DNA of 29,338 nt, taken from contig JASLIL010000121.1 in assembly GCA_030152145.1 (NCBI GenBank), positions 1 to 29,338 on the forward strand, written 5' to 3'. Below, one piece after another: positions 17,343-25,296 of the stretch. The stretch is from Tissierellales bacterium (GTDB lineage: Bacteria; Bacillota; Clostridia; Tissierellales; JASKZW01). The notes under the pieces were generated by a model. That model ran no database searches. It worked only from the letters and a program-made list of their open reading frames with translations, and was not told the DNA's origin. How positions within the stretch are numbered: the stretch's first letter is position 1; each line of letters starts with the position of its first letter. The position numbers and the translations under genes are program-made.

Positions 17343-17357
17343 AATATTCTGAATATT
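17343..17357. promoter_or_regulatory. CodY-like box upstream of oppA
   Basis: AATATTCTGAATATT is a perfect palindrome and matches 13 of 15 positions of the CodY consensus AATTTTCWGAAAATT. It lies 8 bases upstream of the candidate opp -35. CodY control of opp is known in other Firmicutes. Confidence 0.5.
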
Positions 17358-17755
17358 CCTATAAGCTGTATACTTAAATATTTTTACATTTTTTATATTA
17401 TTTTATCTACAGTTGACAGTATTTACTAGTTTTAAGTAGTATTATTATAAATTATAATAAATTAATATTCTTTTTATGCTAGGTCTTGGGACCTAGTCTT
17501 AAGTAAAGGTTTCCCCTAAAGTCCATTTATCTCTATGATAGAAGATCCCTTATTGTTCAATATACCCATATCTTTAGGATTAAAAATTCTTTTATTACTT
17601 TTCTCCCCAATTTCTGTCTCTTATATGATACTTTAGCTCTTGTATTAGAATACAATTTGTTTTCCAAAAGAAACTTTCTTGATACCCAATGTTTTTAGAT
17701 ATAAATACAGCTATAAATCTATATGTTTAGCCTGAAAAAAATTATAATCTTTCAT

Positions 17756-17784
17756 TTGTTATTCTATTGAGAAAGTTCTATAAT
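17756..17784 (+). promoter_or_regulatory. Promoter of the 17814 gene
   Basis: TTGTTA (17756-17761), 17-base spacer, perfect TATAAT (17779-17784). The predicted start near 17791 leaves a leader of about 23 bases ending in AAAGGAGG. Confidence 0.75.
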
Positions 17785-17813
17785 ATATAGAAGAAAGACT
17801 AAAGGAGGCAGAT

Positions 17814-18215
17814 ATGAAACAACTATCTATCATTTCCCTTATTTTCACAATCATATATTCTTTTTTCAATAGAGAAAATTCCATCCCATGGAATCTTTCT
17901 GAGGCCAGCTTTATTATGGGCCTGATTTTCATATCTATTGGACTCTTATTCTATGTTAGAAATGTAGGTTTTTTTAAAACTCTTGCATATCATAGGTATA
18001 GGAGAAGAAATTTAAAGAAAAATAAGGAGGAAAACAATAGAAGGGAGCTTAAGGACAAACTAGATGATGATCTGGCTCATCTAGAGGGAAGTCTGGAATT
18101 CCATGAATTTTGCGAGGAAAACTACAGCCTAAAGTGGGATAGTAAGAAATACTTTATAGTAGGCCTACCCCTGCTCTTTTTTTCCTACTTTATAGCCTTG
18201 GTTATAATAAAATAG
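17814..18215 (+). CDS. Small membrane protein of unknown function (possibly DUF3899-like)
   Basis: 133 residues. The ATG follows AAAGGAGG by 5 bases. Predicted spans lie at about 3-17, 32-48 and 112-131. Between the second and third is a highly charged stretch of some 60 residues, first very basic (HRYRRRNLKKNKEENNRRE), then acidic, which should face the cytoplasm by the positive-inside rule. The layout recalls DUF3899 proteins, but I am not sure of the family. It is monocistronic: its own promoter lies directly upstream and its stop codon lies inside a bidirectional terminator shared with the helicase gene. Confidence 0.75.
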   Translation: MKQLSIISLIFTIIYSFFNRENSIPWNLSEASFIMGLIFISIGLLFYVRNVGFFKTLAYHRYRRRNLKKNKEENNRRELKDKLDDDLAHLEGSLEFHEFCEENYSLKWDSKKYFIVGLPLLFFSYFIALVIIK

Positions 18216-18245
18216 CCTTTAAGGATTAATCCTTAAAGGCTATTT
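18210..18245. terminator. Bidirectional terminator between convergent genes
   Basis: Sixteen-base perfect stem (arms 18210-18225 and 18230-18245, AAATAGCCTTTAAGGA and complement) with a TTAA loop and T-rich sequence on both strands. It ends both the small membrane protein gene (+) and the helicase gene (-). Confidence 0.9.
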
Positions 18246-18248
18246 TTA

Positions 18249-19835
18249 TTATTTTTTATTGGCAAACTCGACTCTAACTGTGTTTCCCTTTATCTTCTTG
18301 TTATTTAATTTTCTAACAACTTCCTTGCCGTATCTCTTATCAACATTTACAAAGGTAAATTTATCAAAAATATCTATCTTACCTACAGCTTCTTTAGGCA
18401 TATTTACTTCTCCCATTATTGCACCCAATATATGTCTTGAAGTAACGCCCTTTCTCTTTCCAGTACCTATGAAGATTCTATCCATATCATCCTTACTTAC
18501 TTCTTCAAATTCTATGTTTTTATTCTCAGTACTTCTCTCTACTTCCGTTTCCTTTAGGTATAGATGAATTGAAGCTTTTGCTATATCTTCTAGATCCAAG
18601 CCTGCTTCTACAAGTCTCTTTAAGATTCCTTCTTCTCTTTTTAGCTTGTCTTCTTCTACTGTTAGCTTTAAAGTTTCTATAAATCTTTCCTTGCTTTTAT
18701 TTTCTATATCCCTAACTGATGGTAGATTTTGCTTTGTAAGCTTCATCTTTGTATATCTTTCGATTTCTCTAAGTCTATTTTTATCCCTATTGGATAGTAG
18801 ACTTAGGGCATAACCCTCTCTACCTGCACGACCAGTTCTACCTATTCTATGAACATAGTATTCCTCGTCTTGTGGTAGGTCATAGTTAAATACCATGTCT
18901 ACATCATCAACATCTATTCCACGTGCTGCTACGTCAGTTGCTACTAATATTCCTATCTTACCTGCTCTAAATCTATTCATAACCCTATCTCTTTGAGGTT
19001 GACTTAAATCCCCATGAAGTCCATCTGCCAGGTAGCCTAGGCTTTCTAGTTCTGTAGCCAACTCGTCTACCTTTCTCTTTGTATTACAGAATACAATTGA
19101 AAGTTTAGGCTCATACATACTTAAAAGTCTATCTACAGCTTCTGTCTTCATATTACCCTTAACATTATAGTAGTATTGTTCTACCTTGTCTGCTGTTAGG
19201 TTCTTGCTTACAACCTTAACTAGCTTTGGGTCTCTTTGATACATCTTAGTAAACTTCTTGATTTCTGGTGGCATAGTTGCTGAAAAGAATACTGTTTGAC
19301 GTTTCTTTGGTGTTTCCTGTAGGATTATTTCAATATCATCTCTAAAGCCCATGTCGAACATTTCGTCTGCCTCGTCTAAGACAACTGTTTCAACTCCTCC
19401 AAGCTTTAGGGTTTTTCTTCTGATGTGATCTATTACCCTTCCTGGTGTTCCTACTACTATCTGTACTCCAGACTTTAATCTTCTAATCTGTCTGTCTATT
19501 GGTTGACCACCATATATTGGTAGTATTGATATTCCACGTTTATATTTTCCTAATTTCTCTAATTCATCTGCTACTTGAATTGATAGTTCTCTTGTTGGAC
19601 ATAGTACAATCGCTTGTACGCTCTTATCCTTAGGATTACATTTCTCTAATAGTGGCAAACCAAATGCTGCTGTTTTTCCCGTTCCAGTTTGAGCTTGCCC
19701 TATTATATCGATTCCTTTTAACATCTCAGGAATGCCTTCCTCTTGGATAGGCGACATATATTCAAAGCCCATATCTGAAACTGCCTTTAATAATTCACTA
19801 GACAATTTTAGTTCTTCAAATTTCGATTTATTCAT
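18249..19835 (-). CDS. DEAD-box RNA helicase with DbpA-type RNA-binding C-terminus
   Basis: 528 residues. All core motifs are present: the Q motif (GFEYMSPIQEEGIP), AQTGTGKT, PTRELSIQ, TPGRVIDH, LDEADEMFD, SAT, ATDVAARGIDVDDV and HRIGRTGRAGREG. The last 75 residues (from about FIGTGKRKGVTSRHILGAI) form a DbpA-type RNA-recognition domain, as in proteins that act on 23S rRNA or in ribosome assembly. It may be called DeaD, CshA or DbpA; the tail favours a DbpA-like or CsdA-like role in ribosome biogenesis. A consensus-like promoter lies 40-70 bases upstream of the start. The ribosome site (GAGGAAGGA) is rather distant from the ATG. Confidence 0.95.
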   Translation of the reverse strand: MNKSKFEELKLSSELLKAVSDMGFEYMSPIQEEGIPEMLKGIDIIGQAQTGTGKTAAFGLPLLEKCNPKDKSVQAIVLCPTRELSIQVADELEKLGKYKRGISILPIYGGQPIDRQIRRLKSGVQIVVGTPGRVIDHIRRKTLKLGGVETVVLDEADEMFDMGFRDDIEIILQETPKKRQTVFFSATMPPEIKKFTKMYQRDPKLVKVVSKNLTADKVEQYYYNVKGNMKTEAVDRLLSMYEPKLSIVFCNTKRKVDELATELESLGYLADGLHGDLSQPQRDRVMNRFRAGKIGILVATDVAARGIDVDDVDMVFNYDLPQDEEYYVHRIGRTGRAGREGYALSLLSNRDKNRLREIERYTKMKLTKQNLPSVRDIENKSKERFIETLKLTVEEDKLKREEGILKRLVEAGLDLEDIAKASIHLYLKETEVERSTENKNIEFEEVSKDDMDRIFIGTGKRKGVTSRHILGAIMGEVNMPKEAVGKIDIFDKFTFVNVDKRYGKEVVRKLNNKKIKGNTVRVEFANKK

Positions 19836-19874
19836 TAATTAACTACATCCTTCCTCGTTATATCTAACTTATTC

Positions 19875-19903
19875 AGTATATAGATATAATTCATAATTTG
19901 CAA
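19875..19903 (-). promoter_or_regulatory. Promoter of the helicase gene
   Basis: Minus-strand TTGCAA (19903-19898), 17-base spacer, TATACT (19880-19875). Predicted leader about 33 bases. Confidence 0.65.
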
Positions 19904-19911
19904 GGACTATT

Positions 19912-20244
19912 TTAAGGTTTTATATAAGCATAGCCCTCTTCCTGTCTTTCCACCAACTCTAAAACCCCTGCCTCAACAGTCTCAACACCAGTTACCAGGT
20001 CATCTACCTCAATCTCAAAAGCCCTCAAGGCATTTTCACAGGCCCTTACTTTTATTTTATTTTCCATGAGACTTTTAATTTCTCCATCAGCCCCATCTGC
20101 AAGTAAATATTTTACAGCTTCACTATTGGCTAAAACTATCAAATCTAGATTTTCCCTAACCCTAACTAAATTCCTAAGATTTCCTATAGTCAGCTGCCAC
20201 TTTGACATTTCATCTACATGAAATATAGCCCTTAGTTTGTTCAT
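19912..20244 (-). CDS. DsrE-like family protein
   Basis: 110 residues. The fold pattern fits small DsrE/DsrF-like proteins: an opening strand KLRAIFHVDEM, a NLDLIVLANSEAVKYLL segment, and ACENALRAFEI holding the single cysteine (near residue 69) at the place of the reactive cysteine in sulfur-relay members. The family includes sulfur carriers and many proteins of unknown role. The gene is divergent from the C_GCAxxG_C_C gene with 90 bases between, and no terminator separates it from the helicase, so some read-through is expected. The ribosome site is G-rich (GAGGGGGG), 8 bases from the ATG. Confidence 0.8.
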   Translation of the reverse strand: MNKLRAIFHVDEMSKWQLTIGNLRNLVRVRENLDLIVLANSEAVKYLLADGADGEIKSLMENKIKVRACENALRAFEIEVDDLVTGVETVEAGVLELVERQEEGYAYIKP

Positions 20245-20279
20245 AAAGAAAAACCCCCCTCTTTTATTTTTTACCCTTA

Positions 20280-20308
20280 TTTATATAAAAACCACTTTAT
20301 GATATTAT
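20280..20308 (+). promoter_or_regulatory. Promoter of the C_GCAxxG_C_C gene
   Basis: TTTATA (20280-20285), 17-base spacer, TATTAT (20303-20308) preceded by TGA (extended -10). Confidence 0.5.
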
Positions 20309-20334
20309 ATAGATATATAAAGGGAGGTTATTAG

Positions 20335-20739
20335 ATGTTATATGATTTATTAAAGTCTGGTTTTGGAAATGAAGAAAATTATAACTGTGCAGAGAGAATG
20401 CTCTACGGTGCCAACCAAGTCTATAATTTAGGACTTACAAGTGAGGCCTTAAAATTATCTAGTGGATTTGGCGGTGGTATGGGAGTAGGAGCTACCTGTG
20501 GTGCCCTAACTGGTGCTATTATGGCCATAAGCTCTAGATTTGTAGAAACTATCTGTAGGGACTCTGATGTAATGGATATAATAAAGGAATTCCTAGGAGA
20601 CTATGAAAAGGAAATGGGCTACATAGACTGTAAGAATCTAAAGGAAAACTACAAGACTGAAGAAGATGGCTGTAATAAGGTTATATTTGAAGCAGCTAAG
20701 ATCTTCGACCAAATTTATAGTAAATATAAAAATAGCTAG
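20335..20739 (+). CDS. C_GCAxxG_C_C family putative redox protein
   Basis: 134 residues. It shows the family signature: an early NCAE (Cys18), the core GGGMGVGATCGALTGAI, then spaced cysteines in ETICRDS, YIDCKNL and DGCNKV. These conserved cysteines suggest metal or redox chemistry; the exact function of the family is not established, although it is common in anaerobes. The ribosome site GGGAGG lies 7 bases before the ATG. The stop codon lies within a terminator stem, and a second terminator follows. It is divergent from the DsrE-like gene, which also carries a potentially reactive cysteine, so a shared redox or sulfur theme is possible. Confidence 0.88.
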   Translation: MLYDLLKSGFGNEENYNCAERMLYGANQVYNLGLTSEALKLSSGFGGGMGVGATCGALTGAIMAISSRFVETICRDSDVMDIIKEFLGDYEKEMGYIDCKNLKENYKTEEDGCNKVIFEAAKIFDQIYSKYKNS

Positions 20740-20755
20740 CCCAGGGCTAGCTATT
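20731..20755 (+). terminator. Terminator of the C_GCAxxG_C_C gene
   Basis: Stem AATAGCTAGC/GCTAGCTATT with a 5-base loop, followed by AGTTTGTTTTT. The stop TAG lies in the left arm. Confidence 0.8.
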
Positions 20756-21046
20756 AGTTTGTTTTTATTTTCTTATTTTTATTTTTACTACATTATATAT
20801 ATGGCTTTTTATAGGTCTAAAGACAGAAAAAAACAAGTGACTACACTTGTTTTTTATCTCTTATAATTTAATTTAAAAATACTCAAAGATATTGTTCCGC
20901 GTAAGTTAACTACTAGTTGAATATGTAAACTATGTCAGAATATCTTCCTCCCCCTCTTTGGGTATAAAGACATTTTACCACATGTTTTACAATATGAAAA
21001 ATAGTTAATACTTATAGTTAAGTCCCTGTCTATCAATAGAATTTAT
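20740..21046. other. Gap between convergent genes
   Basis: Contains the two terminators (20731-20755 and 20828-20855). The rest (20856-21046) holds no supported gene. A short minus-strand stretch reads YCKTCGKMSLYPKRG before a stop and resembles the start of a zinc-ribbon, but it has no good start or ribosome site. Confidence 0.5.
20828..20855. terminator. Bidirectional terminator, probably of the double-cubane gene
   Basis: Twelve-base stem AAAAAACAAGTG/CACTTGTTTTTT with an ACTA loop; T-runs form on both strands. It can end minus-strand transcripts from the 21047-22201 gene and back up the terminator at 20731. Confidence 0.75.
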
Positions 21047-22201
21047 TTAAAGCATTTCTAAAAAGGCATTTATTCTAGTATTGATCTGTCCCCTATCTAG
21101 CTCTGAATAGTCTGTCTCTACCATCATATATGGAAGCTTCTTGTCCCCAGTTACAAACCTTTTTACCTTTTCTGACTCAACATTAAAGGTGTGGCAGGCC
21201 TGAAGAACTATTTCTATAACAGCATCTACTTGGTACTCTTCAATCATATAGTCTAAAATCTCAAATCTTTGTGGATTAGGAGTCATAACAGAGCAGCAAA
21301 CATTCAGGTATTTTTCTGCTATAGCATCTATTGGGTCTCTAGTAGGATCTTCATCTACCTTGTCCATCTTCTCCCTAACTCCAGCACAGTTTTCAAAAGC
21401 TACTATATCTGCCCCTGAATCCTCTATGGTCTTTAAGATTTTGTCCCTAACTCCACTAGATGGGCAGCCTGTAATAAGAATTCTAGGCCTAGTTGATTTC
21501 TTTCCCTTATAGTTTTCCTCATAATCCCTTCTTATTTCATCAATTCTTTCTCTTATAAACTTGTTTTGTTCCTCCTTGTCAAACTGGAAGCCTATAGACT
21601 CCATAACAGTGTTTAGCTCATAGCCTGATATAGGCACTGGATTTAATTTACCTAGTTCATAGAACTCTAGAAGTATATCCCTTTCTCTGTTCCTATTTTT
21701 TATGGCCTCTCTCAAATCTTCATCGCTAATCTCTATCTCAAACTCATCCTCTAGTCTTTCCCTTAGCCTTTGAACCTCAGCCCTCCAGTAGTCAAAGCTG
21801 TGTTGACCTAGATTTCCTTGAGGCAGGTGCATAACATGAGTAGGCTTATAATCATTTAGTAGCTCGTACATTTTTTTCTTACCATCACATGTAGTTTCTC
21901 CAACTATAAGATCTGCAAAGTAAAAGTATGGACATTGTTCAGACACTGCAAAGCCATAGCTTGATTTAATAAGAGGACATAGGTTTTTTGGCAGCTCTTT
22001 TTCAGCATGGATTATAGGTGCATCACTGGTACCACAAAGACTAACCCCATGGGCTCCTGCTGCATTTATAACCTCTATTGGCGTATATGTACAAAAAGTT
22101 CCTACTACTCTTTCCCCTCTATCTTTTAGTTCCTTTACCTTCAAAAATCCTTCTTTTCTAGCCTCTTCATAGGACTCAAAATTATCTGGTAACTTTACCA
22201 T
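21047..22201 (-). CDS. 2-hydroxyacyl-CoA dehydratase family protein, double-cubane-cluster-protein (YjiM) type
   Basis: 384 residues, the length of YjiM and of the double-cubane cluster protein. Cysteines lie at positions expected for this group: GTFCTYTP, GVSLCGTS, KNLCPLIKSS, SEQCPYFYFAD, GETTCDGKKKMYE, TGCPSSG, ENCAG, NVCCSV and QACHTFN. The GETTCDGKKKMYE and LQACHTF motifs are strong family marks. Characterised homologues form an [8Fe-9S] double cubane and, with an ATP-driven reductase, reduce small substrates such as acetylene; the natural substrate is not known. No partner ATPase gene adjoins it; the only activator in the window is the giant protein at 3587-7783. The ribosome site AAGGAGG is ideal. 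A TATAAT at 22240-22235 is a probable -10, with a weak -35. Confidence 0.9.
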   Translation of the reverse strand: MVKLPDNFESYEEARKEGFLKVKELKDRGERVVGTFCTYTPIEVINAAGAHGVSLCGTSDAPIIHAEKELPKNLCPLIKSSYGFAVSEQCPYFYFADLIVGETTCDGKKKMYELLNDYKPTHVMHLPQGNLGQHSFDYWRAEVQRLRERLEDEFEIEISDEDLREAIKNRNRERDILLEFYELGKLNPVPISGYELNTVMESIGFQFDKEEQNKFIRERIDEIRRDYEENYKGKKSTRPRILITGCPSSGVRDKILKTIEDSGADIVAFENCAGVREKMDKVDEDPTRDPIDAIAEKYLNVCCSVMTPNPQRFEILDYMIEEYQVDAVIEIVLQACHTFNVESEKVKRFVTGDKKLPYMMVETDYSELDRGQINTRINAFLEML

Positions 22202-22274
22202 TGTAAAACCTCCTTATAAAATATCCTAACTTGTATTATATCTATAGTAGACTTATAATTAAAATAATCTTATT

Positions 22275-22297
22275 CTATTGATAATTAAATTCAATAG
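22275..22297. promoter_or_regulatory. Perfect dyad CTATTGA-N9-TCAATAG in a divergent promoter region
   Basis: Seven-base perfect inverted repeat with an AT spacer, about 75 bases upstream of the double-cubane gene and 20 bases upstream of the DUF1294 gene. Its size and symmetry suit a dimeric repressor. It resembles but does not match Rex or FNR sites. Confidence 0.4.
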
Positions 22298-22317
22298 GTT
22301 TTATCTATAAGGAAAGG

Positions 22318-22599
22318 GTGGTTTCTATAAAAACTTTATTCAATGATTATTTTTATATCTACTATGTATCAATAAATCTTCTGGCCCTAGGTCTTTTCAA
22401 GCTGGATAAGATCAAGGCTAAAAATAGGTCCTATAGGATTCCTGAAATCCTATTTTTCACTTTAGGCCTTCTTGGAGCTAGTCCTGGCCTTCTATTTGGT
22501 ATAGTCTTATTTAAGCACAAGATCAGCAAGAATTCCTTCTCAAACATAATACTCTTGGAATTTCTTATTCAGCAGTGGCTATTTATAAGAAGAGTATAA
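22318..22599 (+). CDS. DUF1294 family small membrane protein
   Basis: 93 residues. The conserved DUF1294 core is clear: INLLALGLFKLDKIKAK, then RIPEILFFTLGLLGASPGLLFG and FKHKISKNSF. Three hydrophobic segments are predicted. No function is known for the family. The start is a GTG with AAGGA only 4 bases upstream; no in-frame ATG exists nearby, so the start is less sure than the frame. The gene is divergent from the double-cubane gene and converges on the ABC importer with a shared terminator. Confidence 0.82.
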   Translation: MVSIKTLFNDYFYIYYVSINLLALGLFKLDKIKAKNRSYRIPEILFFTLGLLGASPGLLFGIVLFKHKISKNSFSNIILLEFLIQQWLFIRRV

Positions 22600-22637
22600 A
22601 AGGCTATTTATAACTGGCTTCAGTTATAAATAGCCTT
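22600..22637. terminator. Bidirectional terminator (DUF1294 gene and ABC importer)
   Basis: Seventeen-base perfect stem (AAGGCTATTTATAACTG and complement) with a GCTT loop, placed exactly between two convergent stop codons. Confidence 0.88.
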
Positions 22638-22639
22638 CT

Positions 22640-23413
22640 TTAGTTAAATAAAATCTTATCTGACATTTCCTTAAACATGGACAGAACCTTTTCCTTGGTC
22701 AAATCCTTTTTCTCCTGGCCCCTAAGGTCCATTAGAATCTGTCCCCTATGAAGCATTATAATCCTATTGCCATAGTTTAGAGCATGGTCTATATTATGGG
22801 TTACCATAAGGCTACTTATACCTTCTTCAACTATAAAGTCATTGGTAAGTTCCATTATTTTTTCAGAACTTTTAGGATCTAGGGCTGCTGTATGCTCATC
22901 TAAAAGAAGGAGCTCAGGTTTTGTTACAACAGCCATAATAAGTGCTAGAGCCTGTCTCTGACCTCCAGATAGCTCTGAAACCCTGGTGTCCAGCTTGTCT
23001 TCCAGCCCCATTTCAAGCTTCTCTAGAAGCTCCTTAAAGAACTTCCTCCTATCACCTCTTAAAAGTAAACTTAGATTAAATTTACCGCCCTTATTAATAG
23101 CCAGGGAAAGATTTTCAAATATGGTCATGTCCCCTAAACTTCCCAGCTCAGGATTTTGAAAGATTCTGGCCATGCTTTTACATCTCCTGCTTTCATCTAG
23201 ATCTGTTATATCCCTATTGTCTAGAATTATTCTCCCCCTATCTATAGAGCTTCTGGCTGATATTATATTTAGAAGACTTGATTTTCCTGCACCATTACTG
23301 CCTATTATAACTATAAAATCTCCTCTTTCTATCTCTATATTTAGGTTCTTGAAAAGCTCCAGGCTCTGGTCGCCTAACTTAAAGCTTTTATCTACAGCTT
23401 CCAGTCTAAGCAT
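22640..23413 (-). CDS. ABC transporter ATP-binding protein (TrpZ-like)
   Basis: 257 residues from ATG 23413. I prefer this to the GTG at 23422 because the AGGTGA ribosome site covers that GTG and lies 5 bases before the ATG. Walker A IGSNGAGKSS, Q-loop IFQNPELG, signature ELSGGQRQALALIM, Walker B LLLLDEHTAALDP and H-loop VTHN are all intact. The DEHTAALDP box is typical of the ATPases paired with PF04392-type binding proteins (TrpXYZ group). It powers the permease gene with which it overlaps by 8 bases. It is the last gene of the importer operon. Confidence 0.92.
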   Translation of the reverse strand: MLRLEAVDKSFKLGDQSLELFKNLNIEIERGDFIVIIGSNGAGKSSLLNIISARSSIDRGRIILDNRDITDLDESRRCKSMARIFQNPELGSLGDMTIFENLSLAINKGGKFNLSLLLRGDRRKFFKELLEKLEMGLEDKLDTRVSELSGGQRQALALIMAVVTKPELLLLDEHTAALDPKSSEKIMELTNDFIVEEGISSLMVTHNIDHALNYGNRIIMLHRGQILMDLRGQEKKDLTKEKVLSMFKEMSDKILFN

Positions 23414-24311
23414 TGGAATCACCTAATTTCTTCAGCCTATTCCCCTTCTTTATTCCTGGAATCCTGATCCTTCTTATCTTGAAAACTTCCTCATTTCCAA
23501 GGGTCAGGGCCAAAATAACTATTAAGGAGGATATAAGCCTAAGATCACTGGCCTTAAAGCCAAGCTTTAAGCTCATGGCTATGCTAAGCCTGTAGATAAA
23601 GGTACCTACTATACATCTTAAGGCTAGGTTGGAGTTTTCCCTGGTTCTAAATATATTAAAACCTATAATTATAGCAGCCAGCCCCATAATCATAGTTTCC
23701 CTTCCCATATTTATATCACTAAAGCTTTGGTACTGGGCCATTATAGAACCTGACAAGGCTATAAGTCCATTGGACAGGGCCAGAGCCACTAGCTTTACCT
23801 TGCTAGTATCTATTCCCAAGGATTTTACCATACTTTCATTGGAGCCTATTCCCTTAAGAAGGTAGCCAAACTTAGTTTTGAAAAAGAAGGTGAATAAAAG
23901 AGCTACAAAAACTGTTAAGCCCAGTATTATAAAAATCTGTCCCTCCTCCTTGAAGATAGTTTCCCTATCAAAAAGTGGTATATTGGCTTGACCTCCCATA
24001 ACCCTTAGGTTGATTGAATGGAGGCCTACCATAACCAAGATACTGGCAAGAATGTCTTGAATCTTAAACTTAACATTTAGAATACCAGTTGTAAGTCCTA
24101 CTGCTCCACCGCCAAGAAAAGCTAAAACTAGGGCAAAAAATGGATTTAGGCCCTTGACTAGGGAGACTGCTGCTATACTGGCTCCTAGGGTAAAGCTTCC
24201 GTCTGCTGCTAGATCTGCAAATTTTAAGATTCTATAGGTTATATAGATTCCCATAACTCCTATTGAGAGTATGAGACTTTGCTGTACTATACTAAGAATG
24301 AATCTATTCAA
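23406..24311 (-). CDS. ABC transporter permease (TrpY-like)
   Basis: About 301 residues with 8 or more hydrophobic segments, of the branched-chain-type permease group that accompanies PF04392 binding proteins. Motifs include the LADGSFTLGASIAA start region and a coupling-loop candidate GSNESMVKSLGID. I place the start at TTG 24311 (read MNRFILS), since AGGTGG lies 5 bases upstream; a GTG at 24320 is in frame but sits inside that ribosome site. With this start both junctions of the operon overlap by exactly 8 bases, a sign of translational coupling. The substrate is the one bound by the upstream lipoprotein, probably an aromatic or other amino acid. Confidence 0.88.
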   Translation of the reverse strand: MNRFILSIVQQSLILSIGVMGIYITYRILKFADLAADGSFTLGASIAAVSLVKGLNPFFALVLAFLGGGAVGLTTGILNVKFKIQDILASILVMVGLHSINLRVMGGQANIPLFDRETIFKEEGQIFIILGLTVFVALLFTFFFKTKFGYLLKGIGSNESMVKSLGIDTSKVKLVALALSNGLIALSGSIMAQYQSFSDINMGRETMIMGLAAIIIGFNIFRTRENSNLALRCIVGTFIYRLSIAMSLKLGFKASDLRLISSLIVILALTLGNEEVFKIRRIRIPGIKKGNRLKKLGDSNA

Positions 24312-25296
24312 CTGAACCACCTACTTTTACAGCCCTGTCCAGTATTTCCTTTGGTATTTCTATACCTAGTTTTTCTGCCATGTCTAAATTTACTATAAGA
24401 TCTGTTTCATCTGGCCTTAAAACCTTAAGATTCTCCATCTTTTCCCCATCCTTGATCTTCAAGGCCATCAAACCTGCATCGTAACCTAGCTTAAAGTAAT
24501 CTAGACCTTCACAGGCCAAGGCACCTTTTTCTATCATAGGTTTATCTACTCCTATGGCTGGAACCTTGCTTTCTAGGGATACTTTTTGAATTATTCCCAT
24601 GCTTCCTGCTATTAAGTTATCTGAGGGCAAAAATAAAAAATCCAGCTTATCTATCTGGCTATTTAAGGCTGCCTCTAGTTCTGAAGAATTATTTATAGGT
24701 ATCTCTATAATCTCAAGACCTAGGTCAGCTGAGATCTTCCTCGCTTCTTCTATTTGTATCTGAGAGTTTACTTCACTGTTATTAAATGGAATTCCTACAG
24801 TCCTGGAATTTTCCCTTAGAAGCATTCCCAACCTAAGTTGTTTTTCCATAGGAACCAAATCTACCACTCCGCTTATATTGCCTTCTGGTCTATCTAGATT
24901 TTCAACTAGGCCTGCTGCCTTAGGATCTGTTACTGCAGTAAATAGTATTGGTATGTCTTTAGTAGAGTTGAGTGCTGACTGGGCTGAAGGCGTTGCTATA
25001 GTAAAGATAAGATCCACCTCATCCTCCTTGAAACCCTCAGCAATTGTAGTAGCCAGAGATATATCTCCCTGGGCTATTTCTGTATCAATTTTAAAATCTT
25101 CAATATTTCCTTCTTCCTCCAATGCCTTAATAAAGCCTTCTCTTGCTAAATCAAGTACTGGATTTTCCATTAGCTGTGAAATTCCCACCTTAAACTTTCC
25201 CTGGTCTCCTTCACAGCCACTTAAAACCAAAATAAATCCTAATAAAAATAAGCCTAAGGTCATCCTTAGACTGATAGCTTTCTTCCTGCCTACCAT
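24304..25296 (-). CDS. ABC transporter substrate-binding lipoprotein (PF04392, TrpX-like)
   Basis: 330 residues. A lipoprotein signal ends in LSGC (Cys28). The body has the PF04392 pattern: VGISQLMENPVLDLAREGF, IFTIATPSAQSAL, ILFTAVTDPKAAGLV, GIPFNNSEVNS, FLPSDNLIAGS and the closing LDYFKLGYDAGLMA. Relatives bind tryptophan or tyrosine in some Firmicutes and other ligands elsewhere, so the substrate is open. The start ATG has AGGAGG 8 bases upstream and lies inside a 13-base repeat (25289-25301) that also occurs twice in the leader. It has its own consensus promoter, and a HutP-family gene lies just upstream. Confidence 0.9.
   Translation of the reverse strand: MVGRKKAISLRMTLGLFLLGFILVLSGCEGDQGKFKVGISQLMENPVLDLAREGFIKALEEEGNIEDFKIDTEIAQGDISLATTIAEGFKEDEVDLIFTIATPSAQSALNSTKDIPILFTAVTDPKAAGLVENLDRPEGNISGVVDLVPMEKQLRLGMLLRENSRTVGIPFNNSEVNSQIQIEEARKISADLGLEIIEIPINNSSELEAALNSQIDKLDFLFLPSDNLIAGSMGIIQKVSLESKVPAIGVDKPMIEKGALACEGLDYFKLGYDAGLMALKIKDGEKMENLKVLRPDETDLIVNLDMAEKLGIEIPKEILDRAVKVGGSVE

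Larger units (their letters stand above)
17077..17813. other. 737-base intergenic region between oppA and the 17814 gene
   Basis: Very AT-rich, with divergent genes on both sides. It holds the oppA promoter candidate (17306-17335), a CodY-like palindrome (17343-17357), a plus-strand TTGACA (17413-17418) with TAGTAT 18 bases on, a perfect 7-base dyad CTAGGTC-TTGG-GACCTAG (17479-17496), and the promoter of the next gene (17756-17784). No T-box core motif or convincing open frame was seen on either strand. Confidence 0.6.

Noticed and set aside
17476..17757. Minus-strand frame in the opp upstream gap reading from MKDYNFFQ, with five or so in-frame stops, possibly a dead gene
   Set aside because: The number of stops is about what random AT-rich DNA gives, and the encoded residues match no family I know.
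20666..20866. Plus-strand frame of 66 residues over the end of the C_GCAxxG_C_C gene
   Set aside because: Runs through two terminators in a different frame and has no ribosome site.
20940..21046. Minus-strand stretch reading YCKTCGKMSLYPKRG, like a zinc-ribbon start
   Set aside because: Only about 33 codons long, no good start or ribosome site, and a stop directly after the motif. Chance or a fossil.
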